Part shown: positions 51,601 through 59,475 of the stretch, piece by piece | Layout: every line of letters begins with the position of its first letter | How positions within the stretch are numbered: position 1 is the first letter of the stretch | Assembly (NCBI RefSeq): GCF_004917075.1 | Contig: NZ_SSYB01000004.1 | Span: 118,780 to 182,779, forward strand | Length of the DNA stretch: 64,000 nt | Source of the DNA: Geomonas edaphica | GTDB taxonomy: Bacteria > Desulfobacterota > Desulfuromonadia > Geobacterales > Geobacteraceae | Direction of reading: 5' to 3' | Notes under the pieces: model-generated | The model's input: only the letters and a program-made list of their open reading frames with translations | Databases searched by the model: none | Told to the model about the DNA's origin: nothing | Program-made: the position numbers and the translations under genes

Positions 51601-51916
51601 TCCAGCGCTGCTCGTTCTTTACGAGCTGGAGCGTCGCGGCTCCTTTGGGACATAGGGTCCCCTGGTTGATCGGGGAGTCGGGATTGCCCTGGATGTCGAC
51701 GATGACGCCGGCATCGTCCACGGTGACGATCTGGCCGCAGCCGACCGCGCAGTAGGGACAGATGCTGGGTATCTGCCTGCCGCTTTTTATCGGCACCTTG
51801 CCCGCTTTTGCCGCGGCAGCGGCCGTGTCCACGTTCAAGATGCCGAGTTCCGCGGCGACCCCGCCGCCAACGATGCCGGAAGTGACCTTCAGGAACTTGC
51901 GCCGGCTGATTCCCAT
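48671..51916 (-). CDS. fdnG: Formate dehydrogenase catalytic subunit, selenoprotein (FdnG type)
   Basis: 1081 aa when the UGA at 51316-51314 is read as selenocysteine 201. Tat signal MGISRRKFLKVTSG; Fe-S motif C53, C56, C60, C89 in SICPYCAVGC..TLCPKG; then ENQARI-U-HSSTVPGLG, the Sec-His pair of Mo/W formate dehydrogenases, and MGSNMAECHPVAF. The C-terminal molybdopterin-binding domain is complete. A bacterial SECIS hairpin follows the UGA. Start ATG 51916 has AGGAGG upstream. Periplasmic enzyme oxidising formate to CO2; heads the fdnG-Fe-S-NrfD-fdhE-mobA operon. Conceptual translation that stops at UGA would split it into two false genes. Confidence 0.96.
51284..51302 (-). promoter_or_regulatory. 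Bacterial SECIS element of fdnG
   Basis: Eleven bases past the UGA, the minus strand reads GGTCCCC-GGTCT-GGGGACC: a perfect 7-bp stem with loop GGUCU, the apical sequence that SelB recognises in E. coli fdhF/fdnG. Confidence 0.93.
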
Positions 51917-51955
51917 ATAGCGACCTCCTGTTCTCTTACAGCGATGCATTTTTTG

Positions 51956-51970
51956 GCTTAAACTGTGCCA
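51956..51970 (-). promoter_or_regulatory. Candidate sigma-54 promoter of the formate dehydrogenase operon
   Basis: Minus strand TGGCACAGTTTAAGC: an exact -24 TGGCAC with GG and GC separated by the required 10 bases; the -12 is AAGC rather than TTGC. It ends 40 bases upstream of the fdnG ATG. Confidence 0.5.
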
Positions 51971-52085
51971 ATAACTGTACAAGCTCGTAGGAGATTTTCC
52001 AGCCACTGTCATAAATTTACTCATAGTGATCTTGTGACAGGGAGGTGGGTGGCAAAAGGGGGAGCCTAAGGCTCATGCATACAAG

Positions 52086-52109
52086 AAAGCCCCCGGGACC
52101 GGGGGCTTT
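52086..52109. terminator. Terminator downstream of mscS
   Basis: AAAGCCCCC pairs with GGGGGCTTT around GGGACC, 44 bases past the mscS stop. Confidence 0.85.
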
Positions 52110-52152
52110 CGGTGCGGCGCTTGGGTTACGGGTACACGAAGGGGGAGAGGCT

Positions 52153-52974
52153 TCAGGGGAAGGTTTTCTGCACGAATACCATCTGGGCCGGCATCGGCGC
52201 AGGGAAACCGGCTTCCGCCAGGCTCTCCCGTATCACCTTGTTGCCGTCGAAGTAGACCTGCCAGTAGTGATCGTTGTGGCAGAATGGGCGCACCGCGAGG
52301 ACAGGCCCTGCCGGGACGAACTCGAGGATCTCCACCTGCACGGCCGGCTCGGCAAGAACGTTGGGGACCTCGGCAATCTTCTCCCTTAACAGTTGCATCG
52401 CCTCCACGTGGTCCGCACCGGCGGCCAACTGGCACTTGAGCTCGACCCTGCGAAAGGCGTTGGCGGAATAGTTTTGGATGGTGTCACCGAAGATCTTGCT
52501 GTTGCCGACCATGGCCAGCACGTTATCGGGGGTGTCGATGGTGGTGATGAAAAGGCCGATCTCCTTGACCGTACCGGTCACGCCGCCTGCGCTTATGAAG
52601 TCCCCCACCTTGAACGGGTGCAGCACCACGAGGAAGACCCCTGCCGCCAGGTTGGAGAGGAGTCCCCCCCATGCCGCGCCTATCGCTATGCCGATGCCTG
52701 CAACGAGGGCCGCGAAGGTCGTGGTCTGGATGCCGCAGTAACCGAGGATGGCGACGACGAGGATTATGTTGAGGGTAACGGAGAGGAAGTTGCCGATGTA
52801 GCGCATGAGGGTGGGATCGACCTTCTGCCTCTCGAGCACCCCATGCAGCATGCGGCCGACCAGCCCGATGAGCCAGCGCCCCACCAACCAGAAAAGAATC
52901 ACCGCCAGGAGCTTGGTTCCGTACTCCGTTGCATAAGCGACCGCGAGCTTGTTGAACTCCGCCATGTTGTCCAT
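52153..52974 (-). CDS. Small-conductance mechanosensitive channel, MscS family
   Basis: 273 aa from ATG 52974 (GGGAGGG upstream). Three N-terminal membrane helices; the pore helix region AALVAGIGIAIGAAWGGLLSNLAAGVFLVVLHPFKVGDFI matches MscS TM3 with its Gly/Ala packing; then the cytosolic beta-domain (VTGTVKEIGLFITTIDTPDN..VPNSKI equivalent VGNSKIFG). Length is close to E. coli MscS (286 aa). Releases solutes on hypo-osmotic shock. Confidence 0.92.
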   Translation of the reverse strand: MDNMAEFNKLAVAYATEYGTKLLAVILFWLVGRWLIGLVGRMLHGVLERQKVDPTLMRYIGNFLSVTLNIILVVAILGYCGIQTTTFAALVAGIGIAIGAAWGGLLSNLAAGVFLVVLHPFKVGDFISAGGVTGTVKEIGLFITTIDTPDNVLAMVGNSKIFGDTIQNYSANAFRRVELKCQLAAGADHVEAMQLLREKIAEVPNVLAEPAVQVEILEFVPAGPVLAVRPFCHNDHYWQVYFDGNKVIRESLAEAGFPAPMPAQMVFVQKTFP

Positions 52975-53099
52975 GCTTTCCCTCCCGGTTAAGACTGGTT
53001 GCACAACGTTGAGTTAATGGCTCTGTCGTTTCGACATTTCAAAACTTTACAACTATTCTTACATAGTGCCAGCGGACCACACTCATAGATCAGGTAGGG

Positions 53100-53240
53100 A
53101 TACTGTCATAGAGGAGCTTTCCCCCTTCGCCAAGGCTACGGGGGAACAGGCCCCAACTGTCGGACCAAGGCAAATCCCCCCTGCCCCCCCTTCGCAAAGG
53201 GGGGAACGTAAGGCCAATGCAGCGCTTCGCGGGAAAAGAC
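53100..53240. repeat. Interspersed GC-rich palindrome, family P, copy 4
   Basis: CCCCCTTCGCCAAGGCTACGGGGG, then GCAAATCCCCCCTGCCCCCC, CTTCGCAAAGGGGGGAACGT and the flank AATGCAGCGCTTCGCGGG. It occupies the 345-bp gap between mscS and the small lipoprotein gene; 52975-53099 shows nothing else beyond AT-rich sequence. Confidence 0.8.
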
Positions 53241-53274
53241 GCCTGGCTCCCGTAATACCGGACGTACAACGTAA

Positions 53275-53302
53275 AAGGGGCGCCGCTTTTGCGGCGCCCC
53301 TT
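53275..53302. terminator. Terminator of the small lipoprotein gene
   Basis: AAGGGGCGCCGC-TTTT-GCGGCGCCCCTT, a perfect 12-bp stem; on the minus strand it is followed by TTTTAC. Confidence 0.85.
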
Positions 53303-53319
53303 GGCGCTTTACTTCGTGG

Positions 53320-53502
53320 TCACCGGTCCAGCTTCTTGACCACCTCTCCCATGCGGTCGCCGGCTTTTCCAAGCTCGATGCCGACCCGCTCGACCGCACG
53401 GTCGACATCCCTGCCGGCTCGCTCCGCGGGCCCTTCCTTGCGACAGCCGCAGATGCCGGCAAGGCTGCCGAACACCACCACTGCAACGATACCTTTGCTC
53501 AT
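53320..53502 (-). CDS. Small lipoprotein of unknown function
   Basis: 60 aa from ATG 53502 (GGAGG at the right spacing; an ATG six bases earlier is too close). KGIVAVVVFGSLAGICGCRKEG gives a lipobox-like signal ending at Cys, then an amphipathic helix ERAGRDVDRAVERVGIELGKAGDRMGEVVKKLDR with repeated D/E-R-x-G spacing, similar to small entericidin- or YtxH-like envelope proteins. Confidence 0.7.
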   Translation of the reverse strand: MSKGIVAVVVFGSLAGICGCRKEGPAERAGRDVDRAVERVGIELGKAGDRMGEVVKKLDR

Positions 53503-53556
53503 ATTCATCCTCCGGCATCTCCTTTAGCGAACGGGAAGCGCCGCCCGCCGTCAGCT

Positions 53557-54066
53557 TCAGGACTTGTTGTGCCCTTTGCCGTGTCCACCGCCATGGCCGT
53601 TACCGCCGCCATGTCCCTTCCCGCCGCCATTGCCGTGGTCGCTGCCGCCAACCTCGCCGCGATCTCCGCCGCGACCGGCGTTACGTCCGGTGAAGTGCAG
53701 GTCCCCGTTCTTGAGGGCGTGGAATTCGGCGGAACCAGGCTTTATCCCCAGGTCCTTGGCAATGGCGCCCCATCCCTTCTTCCGGTTGGGCTGGTACACG
53801 GCAAGGACGGACTCGGGCGGGCGGTGTGACATCTGGCCGAGTTGCAGGACCATGAAAGCGTCGGCGGGTTCGTGAACGGTCCGAAGCACCGCCTGGACCT
53901 GGGTCACCGGGACGCCGAACTGGGTGCTTAACCCGACGGAAAAGCCGGGCATGTCGGCCCGGGCCTGTACGTTCACGTTGGAGAGGAAGACGTCTAGTCC
54001 GCCGGCAAAGGCGGCAGCGGGAACAAGAAGGGCCACTACCGCGAGTATCGACAAGATGCGTTTCAT
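53557..54066 (-). CDS. Secreted protein with Gly/His-rich C-terminal tail
   Basis: 169 aa from ATG 54066 (GGAGG upstream). Signal peptide RILSILAVVALLVPAAAFAGG; a globular middle with TQFGVPVTQVQAVLRTVHEPADAFMVLQLG and KKGWGAIAKDLGIKPGSAEFHALKNGDL; then a tail of GKGHGGGNGHGGGHGKGHNKS with six His that could chelate metal. The middle resembles small periplasmic proteins of unknown role. Confidence 0.72.
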   Translation of the reverse strand: MKRILSILAVVALLVPAAAFAGGLDVFLSNVNVQARADMPGFSVGLSTQFGVPVTQVQAVLRTVHEPADAFMVLQLGQMSHRPPESVLAVYQPNRKKGWGAIAKDLGIKPGSAEFHALKNGDLHFTGRNAGRGGDRGEVGGSDHGNGGGKGHGGGNGHGGGHGKGHNKS

Positions 54067-54160
54067 AAAATGCCTCCGTTTTGATTTCTGGTCAGGATAA
54101 TCTCCCGCCGGGAGAGGGAACCGGCGGAAGATCATCGGTGCTGCAAGTGACGCGGCTCAA

Positions 54161-54766
54161 TCAGTTGAAGAAATAACGTACGCCGACGGTCCCGGAAAAG
54201 CTCGAGGGATCGAAATCGCCGGTGTGGATCCCCTGGTAGGTGATGTCGGTATCGGGGGCGAACACGAACTTCGCCTCCGCGTTGAGGGCCAGGTTCCTGG
54301 TTACGAAGTAGTCGACGCCACCTTTCACGTGGGCGCCGAGGGTGGTGTCGACGTCGAGGGAGGCCCCGTCATAGGGATCGTAGTCTGCTACGAGGATGTC
54401 CAGACCGGCGCCGATGTAGGGGACAGCCTTGCGGCTTTCCGGAACCCTGAAGCGGTACTGTGCGCCCAGCGAGATGTCGGTGACGTTGAAATCGCCGGTG
54501 TCAGAGTCGAAGCTTGAGTGGGTGACGTCGAACTCCATCGCCCAGTTGTTGTCGATGCCGTAGATGAGCCCGGCACCGCCCACGAAACCGGTGTCGGTCT
54601 TGTTGTTCCCCCAGCCGAATTCGGCTTCGTTGTCCGCGGGAATCTGGAAACCGACCCTGCCGGTGACGCCTACCCGTCCCTTGATGCTTTCCGCCATGGC
54701 GGTGCCCGATGCGAGCGCTATGGCCGCTGTGAGGACTCCGCCAACTATGATCTGCTTCATTTTCAT
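54161..54766 (-). CDS. Outer-membrane beta-barrel protein (OmpW/OmpA-barrel-like)
   Basis: 201 aa. Signal peptide ending GTAMAES; eight-stranded barrel pattern with alternating hydrophobics (KGRVGVTGRVGFQIPA, WAMEFDVTHSSFD, ISLGAQYRFRV, AVPYIGAGLDILVAD, GVDYFVTRNLALNAEAKFVFAP) and a terminal GVRYFFN ending ...F-N rather than a strict terminal Phe. Ligand unknown. Confidence 0.82.
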   Translation of the reverse strand: MKMKQIIVGGVLTAAIALASGTAMAESIKGRVGVTGRVGFQIPADNEAEFGWGNNKTDTGFVGGAGLIYGIDNNWAMEFDVTHSSFDSDTGDFNVTDISLGAQYRFRVPESRKAVPYIGAGLDILVADYDPYDGASLDVDTTLGAHVKGGVDYFVTRNLALNAEAKFVFAPDTDITYQGIHTGDFDPSSFSGTVGVRYFFN

Positions 54767-54843
54767 CTGTTTTTCTTTCCTCCTTAGTTGTTTCGGTAAT
54801 TCGCGGCTTCAAAGGCCGCGTAGGTGCGGGGGGACTTTGGTTC

Positions 54844-54990
54844 TCAACCGAGAAGCAAATCCCCGCTGTCCCCCCTTCGCAAAGGGGGGAACGTGATGCC
54901 ATGCTCACTGCTTCGAGACGAACGCACACGTGCTTCCCCGGAATTCCCTGAAGAACCTTCGCAAAGGGGGGAACGCTTGGGCTCGTGCTG
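54844..54990. repeat. Interspersed GC-rich palindrome, family P, copy 5
   Basis: GCAAATCCCCGCTGTCCCCC, CTTCGCAAAGGGGGGAACGTGATGCCATG with a CTGCTTCGAGACG flank, then a second partial CTTCGCAAAGGGGGGAACG and CTCGTGGCTC. In the 235-bp gap between the barrel gene and the paralogue pair. Confidence 0.8.
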
Positions 54991-55001
54991 TGCCTCGTGG
55001 C

Positions 55002-55265
55002 TCAGACGAGCTTTCGCTTCCTGATCCTTTCCGAAAAGATCTTGTCGACTTTCACTCTGTAGTAGAAGTTGTGCGAAGACATCGCCATGCAGTTCTCCAA
55101 CAGGAAGTTGTAATAGGTGTTCTCCTCTTCCAACTCCAAGGTAATCCGGTACTGCTGGATCAAGGTGTCCGAGTTGCTGAGCCGATCCACCTTGCAATCG
55201 GGGTATTCTTCGCGCACGATCCGGAGCTCTTCGGGCCCCAGGATCAGCACATCGGTAAGCTTCAT
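55002..55265 (-). CDS. Unknown protein, paralogue 2 of a tandem pair
   Basis: 87 aa. TDVLILGPEELRIVREEYPDCKVDRLSNSDTLIQQYRITLELEEENTYYNFLLENCMAMSSHNFYYRVKVDKIFSERIRKRKLV reads as a compact alpha/beta protein. It shares L.QxYRxTL..E.E..Y..FL...C.AM.S..FY.R.K.D.IF.ER with the gene just upstream, and its ATG overlaps that gene's stop by four bases. Family not recognised. Confidence 0.75.
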   Translation of the reverse strand: MKLTDVLILGPEELRIVREEYPDCKVDRLSNSDTLIQQYRITLELEEENTYYNFLLENCMAMSSHNFYYRVKVDKIFSERIRKRKLV

Positions 55266-55552
55266 CGTATCCTCCCGCCGCTTCTGACGCCGGCGAGTCT
55301 CGCCTTCATCCTTTCCGCAAAAATCTGGTCGTTCTTCATCCTGAAATAGAACCTGTTCGACGTCATCGCGATGCAGTGGTCCTGGAGGAAATCGAAGTAC
55401 CGCTCCTCATCCTCGCTTTTGAGGGTGACCCGGTACCGCTGGAGCATGGCATCCCCCCTCGTCAGCCGCGTGATCTCGCAGGCCGGAAAGGCCCTCGTCA
55501 ATATGGTCGGTTCGCCCAGGCCGATTATCAGGGTGTCGATGATTACGCCCAT
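55262..55552 (-). CDS. Unknown protein, paralogue 1 of a tandem pair
   Basis: 96 aa from ATG 55552 (GGAGG eight bases upstream). Begins GVIIDTLIIGLGEPTILTRAFPACEITRLTRGD and ends in the shared block MLQRYRVTLKSEDEERYFDFLQDHCIAMTSNRFYFRMKNDQIFAERMKARL. The pair arose by tandem duplication and divergence; a conserved single Cys sits in both (C in DHCIAM / ENCMAM). Confidence 0.75.
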   Translation of the reverse strand: MGVIIDTLIIGLGEPTILTRAFPACEITRLTRGDAMLQRYRVTLKSEDEERYFDFLQDHCIAMTSNRFYFRMKNDQIFAERMKARLAGVRSGGRIR

Positions 55553-55615
55553 TCGGTGATCCTCCATTTAAATTTATTATGGCCCTTGCACCGCGAGGAT
55601 GTCGCAGTGGCCGCA

Positions 55616-55735
55616 AAGCCCCCTCCCCTTGCGGGAGGGGGGAGGGGGTGGGGGCAGGTGCCACCTTTGCGCTCATGGCAAGTTCACCCCCCCCCTGCCC
55701 CCTCCCGTCAAGGGAGGGGGAGAGCCCACGGTCAC
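55616..55735. repeat. Interspersed palindromes, family L, two inverted units
   Basis: Two C/G palindromes, CCCCCTCCCCTTGCGGGAGGGGGG and CCCCCTCCCGTCAAGGGAGGGGG, in opposite order around GGTGCCACCTTTGCG. The second unit with its TTCACCC flank recurs inside the coding region at 63853-63895. Confidence 0.8.
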
Positions 55736-55739
55736 GCTC

Positions 55740-57233
55740 TCAGCGTGCGGGAAGGAAGTCTATCGGGTACAGGATAGTCGTCTTCGGTACCCCGTCTTTG
55801 GGGCCGAAGTTGAACTTCCGGACCCGGTCCACGATCTGCTCGCAGAACTCGTTTGCGTTGATGTTGGTCGAGTCCACGGAGCAGGCAGAGACCGCGCCGT
55901 TCGGCTCGATGGCGATCTTCAGCACCATCTTGCCGCGCAGGGTCGGGTCCTTGCGCAACTGGGTGTTGTAGATGCGGTAGAGCGCCGCCTTGTAGCGGTC
56001 GAAGAGGATCTGGATCTCCTCGTCGGTGCGGGAAGCGCGTGCGTTCGAGCTGAGCGGCCTTCCCTCTTTGGCCCCTCCCGCCCCGGCGATGCCGCTTTGC
56101 ACTTTAGAGAAGCCTGCGCTGCCTCGCCCGAGCCTACCCTCCTTGCCGCCGCCGACACCACGGCCGACTGCGGCGCCGCCGATCCCGCCGCTGCCGCCGT
56201 TACCGACGTTGCGACTCACGGCACCGTAACCGCCGCCTCCCGCGCCACCCTGCATCGCCACCAGCGAGCGGCTGGCGACTGCCTGCCCGGCAGCGTTCGC
56301 GTTGCTGAGGCGCGCCTCGGCGCCGAGTTTGGGAACCGGCGTCTCGTCGATCAGGTCCTTGAAGCTGTCCTTGAAGGCAAGCACCCCGGTGTTGCGGGAA
56401 CGCGTAGGTGCCGCGGCCTGTTCCGACGACGTCTGGGCCGGATGTTCCTGCGCGCGCTCCTGCTGCGCCACGGCCTGCTTTTTCTCCGTCTTCTCGACGG
56501 CGTTTTCCTTCTTCGCCTGCTCCTTCTCGGCCTCTTTCTTCTCTTCCCGCGCTTTCTTCGGGGGTACCGGCTTCGGGATCTCCTTACGCACCATCATCGC
56601 AAGCCTATCCGGCACCTCGGCAATGACCGGATGCACCGGCGGCGGGAGGGTCACCAGCCTGGTGATGATGAAAAGCAGAAGACTCAGGAGCATGGCGGTG
56701 GACATGGTGCGGCGGTAGCGTCGCTCCACCTCGGGCTCGTTGCTCCAAGGCATCACCGGGACGTGCTCCGGCACGCAAAGTTCCCGCTCGACGAGGAATT
56801 CCTCCTCGCGCCGCTCTTCACGCGCATGCGCGTCGTGGATCGCTTCGTAGAGCGACTCAAGATCATCGTGGCGCCGGTCTAGCTGCGCCTTGAGCCCCGC
56901 CCTTTTCTCGAGGGACCCGCGGATCTCCTCGTCGAACCTGTCGACGCTCTCCCTGATCTTCGTAAGGCGCGCCTCCGGGTCGCCGACCTCGGGCATTACC
57001 TCCCAGAAGAGACCGCCGACCTCGAGCTGGGCGAGCCGGTCGAGGGCGTTGCACGCGTCCCTCAAGGCATCGAAGCGGAGCTGGTCCGTGGAGAACATGT
57101 CGAGCTCCGACTGCGCCACGCTCATCTGCATATCGAGGTCGTTGATGGCCGTCTTGACCTCTTTGACCCTGGCGTTAAGCGGCGCCAGCTCCTGTTCCAG
57201 TAACGATGTATTCACAGTGCACCCGCTAGGCAT
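55740..57233 (-). CDS. AgmX/PglI C-terminal-domain energy transducer (TonB-like)
   Basis: 497 aa. N-terminal cytosolic coiled coil (about 1-175), one membrane helix (TAMLLSLLLFIITRLVTL), a Pro/Lys/Glu/Ala-rich periplasmic span (PKPVPPKKAREEKKEAEKEQ...), a Gly-rich stretch, and a C-terminal TonB-like/AgmX-PglI domain (FDRYKAALYRIYNTQLRKDPTLRGKMVLKIAIEPNGAVSAC ... KFNFGPKDG). The N-terminal coiled coil is unusual for TonB. Overlaps the upstream ExbD-like gene by 8 bases. Likely couples the proton-driven motor genes upstream to the outer membrane. Confidence 0.85.
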   Translation of the reverse strand: MPSGCTVNTSLLEQELAPLNARVKEVKTAINDLDMQMSVAQSELDMFSTDQLRFDALRDACNALDRLAQLEVGGLFWEVMPEVGDPEARLTKIRESVDRFDEEIRGSLEKRAGLKAQLDRRHDDLESLYEAIHDAHAREERREEEFLVERELCVPEHVPVMPWSNEPEVERRYRRTMSTAMLLSLLLFIITRLVTLPPPVHPVIAEVPDRLAMMVRKEIPKPVPPKKAREEKKEAEKEQAKKENAVEKTEKKQAVAQQERAQEHPAQTSSEQAAAPTRSRNTGVLAFKDSFKDLIDETPVPKLGAEARLSNANAAGQAVASRSLVAMQGGAGGGGYGAVSRNVGNGGSGGIGGAAVGRGVGGGKEGRLGRGSAGFSKVQSGIAGAGGAKEGRPLSSNARASRTDEEIQILFDRYKAALYRIYNTQLRKDPTLRGKMVLKIAIEPNGAVSACSVDSTNINANEFCEQIVDRVRKFNFGPKDGVPKTTILYPIDFLPAR

Positions 57234-57720
57234 GCGAGGCCTTCTGGATGACGGCGAGAGAGATCCTGCCGTAGCCGGAAGCCGTGCAGCTCGTCATTAT
57301 TTTTTTAAGCACCTTGAACGGTATGTTCTTGTCCGCGAGCAGGGTGACCTCCCTCGACTCGCTCTCCGCGACCGTCCCTCCGCTTGCGGCGATCCGGCTC
57401 TGGATCTCGTTCAGCCGGTCCGTCACTTCGCGCACCGTGGCTACCTGGTCGTCGTAGAGCTCGGCGGTCCTCGCCACCGGCTGCCCCTGCACCACGATCG
57501 CCTCCGGGGTGACCGAAACCACCACGGTCCCCCTCGGCTTCGTCTCAACGACGGAGTTCGGGAGGGTGAGGCGCTGTTCGGGCATGTCGCCGTTGAACGA
57601 GTGGAAAAGGAGGAAGAACACCAGGACCGAAAGTACGTCCAGCATCGGTATGAGGTTCAGATATGCCTGACGGCGATGGTTGTTGCGCTCCAGCCGCTTC
57701 ATGCGCCTGCTCTGTCTCAT
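57226..57720 (-). CDS. Biopolymer transport protein ExbD/TolR family (second copy)
   Basis: 164 aa. Basic N-terminus, single helix with the key Asp in LNLIPMLDVLSVLVFFLLFHSF, then the periplasmic domain VVVSVTPEAIVVQGQPV ... VTLLADKNIPFKVLKKIM. The Asp is the proton-carrying residue of ExbD/TolR/MotB. Overlaps the other ExbD gene by four bases. Confidence 0.9.
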   Translation of the reverse strand: MRQSRRMKRLERNNHRRQAYLNLIPMLDVLSVLVFFLLFHSFNGDMPEQRLTLPNSVVETKPRGTVVVSVTPEAIVVQGQPVARTAELYDDQVATVREVTDRLNEIQSRIAASGGTVAESESREVTLLADKNIPFKVLKKIMTSCTASGYGRISLAVIQKASHA

Positions 57721-58217
57721 GGTGCGTCTCCTATCGATATCTTCGGGAAGAGGGTCACCCTCGCCCCCAGCGTGCTCCCCGGCGTCTTGACCACGGCGCT
57801 GCGCACCACGTCCATCACCTGGACCAGGTAGTCGTATTCGACCTTTGGCTCCATGAGGACGGTGGCGTCCTCCTTGTCCGGGTACTGGGCCTTGATGCCT
57901 CGCATCACCTCGGAGAGCTTCTCAAGATCGTACTTGTCCCCCTTTTTCGGGATGACGGCCTCCACCGACTTGCCATTGGCGATCTCGAGCCCCGCCTTGC
58001 GGACGATCACCTCGATGGCGAAGTTCGGCTTGCCGGCGGCGGCCGCTCCCGCCCCGGTCGGGACGCTAAGTTCCATGATGGTGATGCTCGTGAAGACCGC
58101 GGTGATGAGCAGAAAGACGACGAGAACCGTGAACACGTCCATCATCGGGGTGAGGTTCAGGACCTCCATGATGTCCATGTCCAGTTCTTCCTTCTGCCTT
58201 CTTCTACGTCTTGCCAT
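57717..58217 (-). CDS. Biopolymer transport protein ExbD/TolR family (first copy)
   Basis: 166 aa. RRRRRQKEELDMDIMEVLNLTPMMDVFTVLVVFLLITAVF with the conserved Asp in PMMDVF, then FAIEVIVRKAGLEIANGK and a C-terminal DATVLMEPKVEYDYLVQVMDVVR. Two ExbD/TolR proteins next to one TolQ mirrors AglQ and AglS with AglR in Myxococcus. Confidence 0.9.
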   Translation of the reverse strand: MARRRRRQKEELDMDIMEVLNLTPMMDVFTVLVVFLLITAVFTSITIMELSVPTGAGAAAAGKPNFAIEVIVRKAGLEIANGKSVEAVIPKKGDKYDLEKLSEVMRGIKAQYPDKEDATVLMEPKVEYDYLVQVMDVVRSAVVKTPGSTLGARVTLFPKISIGDAP

Positions 58218-58252
58218 AACCGGCTCCTGTCAGTTTTCTCGTGTTCGGGATC

Positions 58253-58891
58253 TCAGTACGCGCGCTTGGCGAAGGTGGAGATGTTGTTCAGCGCCTTCAC
58301 CGAAACCATCTCCAGGCTCCCGACGATCTGCCCCGTGGTCGAGGTGAGGCGGGCGTGGATCAAAAGAAGCGGAATGGCGGACATGAGGCCGAAGGCGGTG
58401 CAGTTCATCGCCTCGGAGATGCTCGCGGCAAGGAGCGCAGCCTTCTCGGCCGGGCTCGCGGTGGCTACCGCGGTGAAGGCCGCGATGAGGCCCATGATGG
58501 TGCCCAGAAGTCCGAAGAGGGTGGCGATGTTCGAGAGAAGCGCGAGGTACGGGGTGCGCTTCTCCAACTGCGGGATGATCTCCATGAGGCTCTCCTCCAT
58601 GGCGATCTCGATGTCCTCACGCCTTCTCACCGCACCCTGGCGCGCAAGCCCCATGGAGAGCATCTGCGCGATGGTTGAGCCGTCCTCGTTGACCATGTCG
58701 CGCGCCCGGTCGAAATCCCCCGCCGCCAGCACCGGCTGCAGTTGATCCCAGGTCTGGCTGTTGTCCTTCTTAACCCGGGTCAGATGGAGCCAGCGCTCCA
58801 CCGAAATGGCGAGCCCAGCCGCCAGCACCATGAGAATCGGGAACATGAAGAACCCACCCATCTGGAAAAACCTTACGATTGTGTGCATCAC
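58253..58891 (-). CDS. MotA/TolQ/ExbB proton channel family protein
   Basis: 212 aa, three membrane helices: FFMFPILMVLAAGLAISVERWLHL, then LLSNIATLFGLLGTIMGLIAAFTAV and ISEAMNCTAFGLMSAIPLLLIHARL. The TLFGLLGTIMG and T-A-xGL motifs are those of TolQ/ExbB/AglR. Forms the stator ring with the ExbD-like proteins. The 35-bp gap to them implies co-expression. Confidence 0.92.
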   Translation of the reverse strand: MMHTIVRFFQMGGFFMFPILMVLAAGLAISVERWLHLTRVKKDNSQTWDQLQPVLAAGDFDRARDMVNEDGSTIAQMLSMGLARQGAVRRREDIEIAMEESLMEIIPQLEKRTPYLALLSNIATLFGLLGTIMGLIAAFTAVATASPAEKAALLAASISEAMNCTAFGLMSAIPLLLIHARLTSTTGQIVGSLEMVSVKALNNISTFAKRAY

Positions 58892-58951
58892 TTGCCTCCT
58901 TGCCTGTAGACCTTAAGGTCGATTGATCCGCTATCGCGGTATTTGATTCAC

Positions 58952-59473
58952 TTACGGCGTGCCGGAACCCGCCGGGACGTCCGACTTGCCGGTGCTCACC
59001 TCGTAGAAGGCGACCTCGCGCCGGAAGACCTCCCGGTCCACCGGAGCCGGGCGCTCGTTCAGGGTCCTCGTGAGACTAGTCTCCGCCCCGAGCTCCGAGA
59101 CCTTCCACGGGACGATGAAGAGGGACATGGGCGCTTCCTTGTTGCCAAGTACCGACATCCCCGAGACCATCTTCGGCTCGGCATCGCCCGGATCGGCGGG
59201 TTTGGCAGCCGCCACGTTCGCGTTCGGGTCGTCGGGCGCCGCCGGTTTATCGTCCTGCCCTAGAACGATGGCGACGGGAAAAAGGACTAGAAAGATGAAG
59301 AAAACCAGTTTGGGCCACATGCGCTCCTCCTTGTGACGGCGATGCCTCAGGCAAAACGTGATCTGCCGGTAACGGTGGTGCCTCCATGCCGGAGAGGGGG
59401 TACCCGCCTCCTGCATGGAAAGCCGCTCCCTTCTTTCTTCCGGAACGGCAATGTCGGTGTAGTCGAACTTCAT
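58952..59473 (-). CDS. Single-pass envelope protein of unknown function
   Basis: 173 aa from ATG 59473, which follows the preceding stop as TAGCCATG. A hydrophobic helix (PKLVFFIFLVLFPVAIVLG) lies at about 54-72. Starting at ATG 59317 instead (AGGAGGAG upstream) would make that helix a signal peptide and the protein 121 aa; both are plausible. The rest is Pro/Asp/Ala-rich and then KMVSGMSVLGNKEAPMSLFIVPWKVSELGAETSL. Conserved position in the operon suggests a partner of the motor. Confidence 0.65.
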   Translation of the reverse strand: MKFDYTDIAVPEERRERLSMQEAGTPSPAWRHHRYRQITFCLRHRRHKEERMWPKLVFFIFLVLFPVAIVLGQDDKPAAPDDPNANVAAAKPADPGDAEPKMVSGMSVLGNKEAPMSLFIVPWKVSELGAETSLTRTLNERPAPVDREVFRREVAFYEVSTGKSDVPAGSGTP

Positions 59474-59475
59474 GG

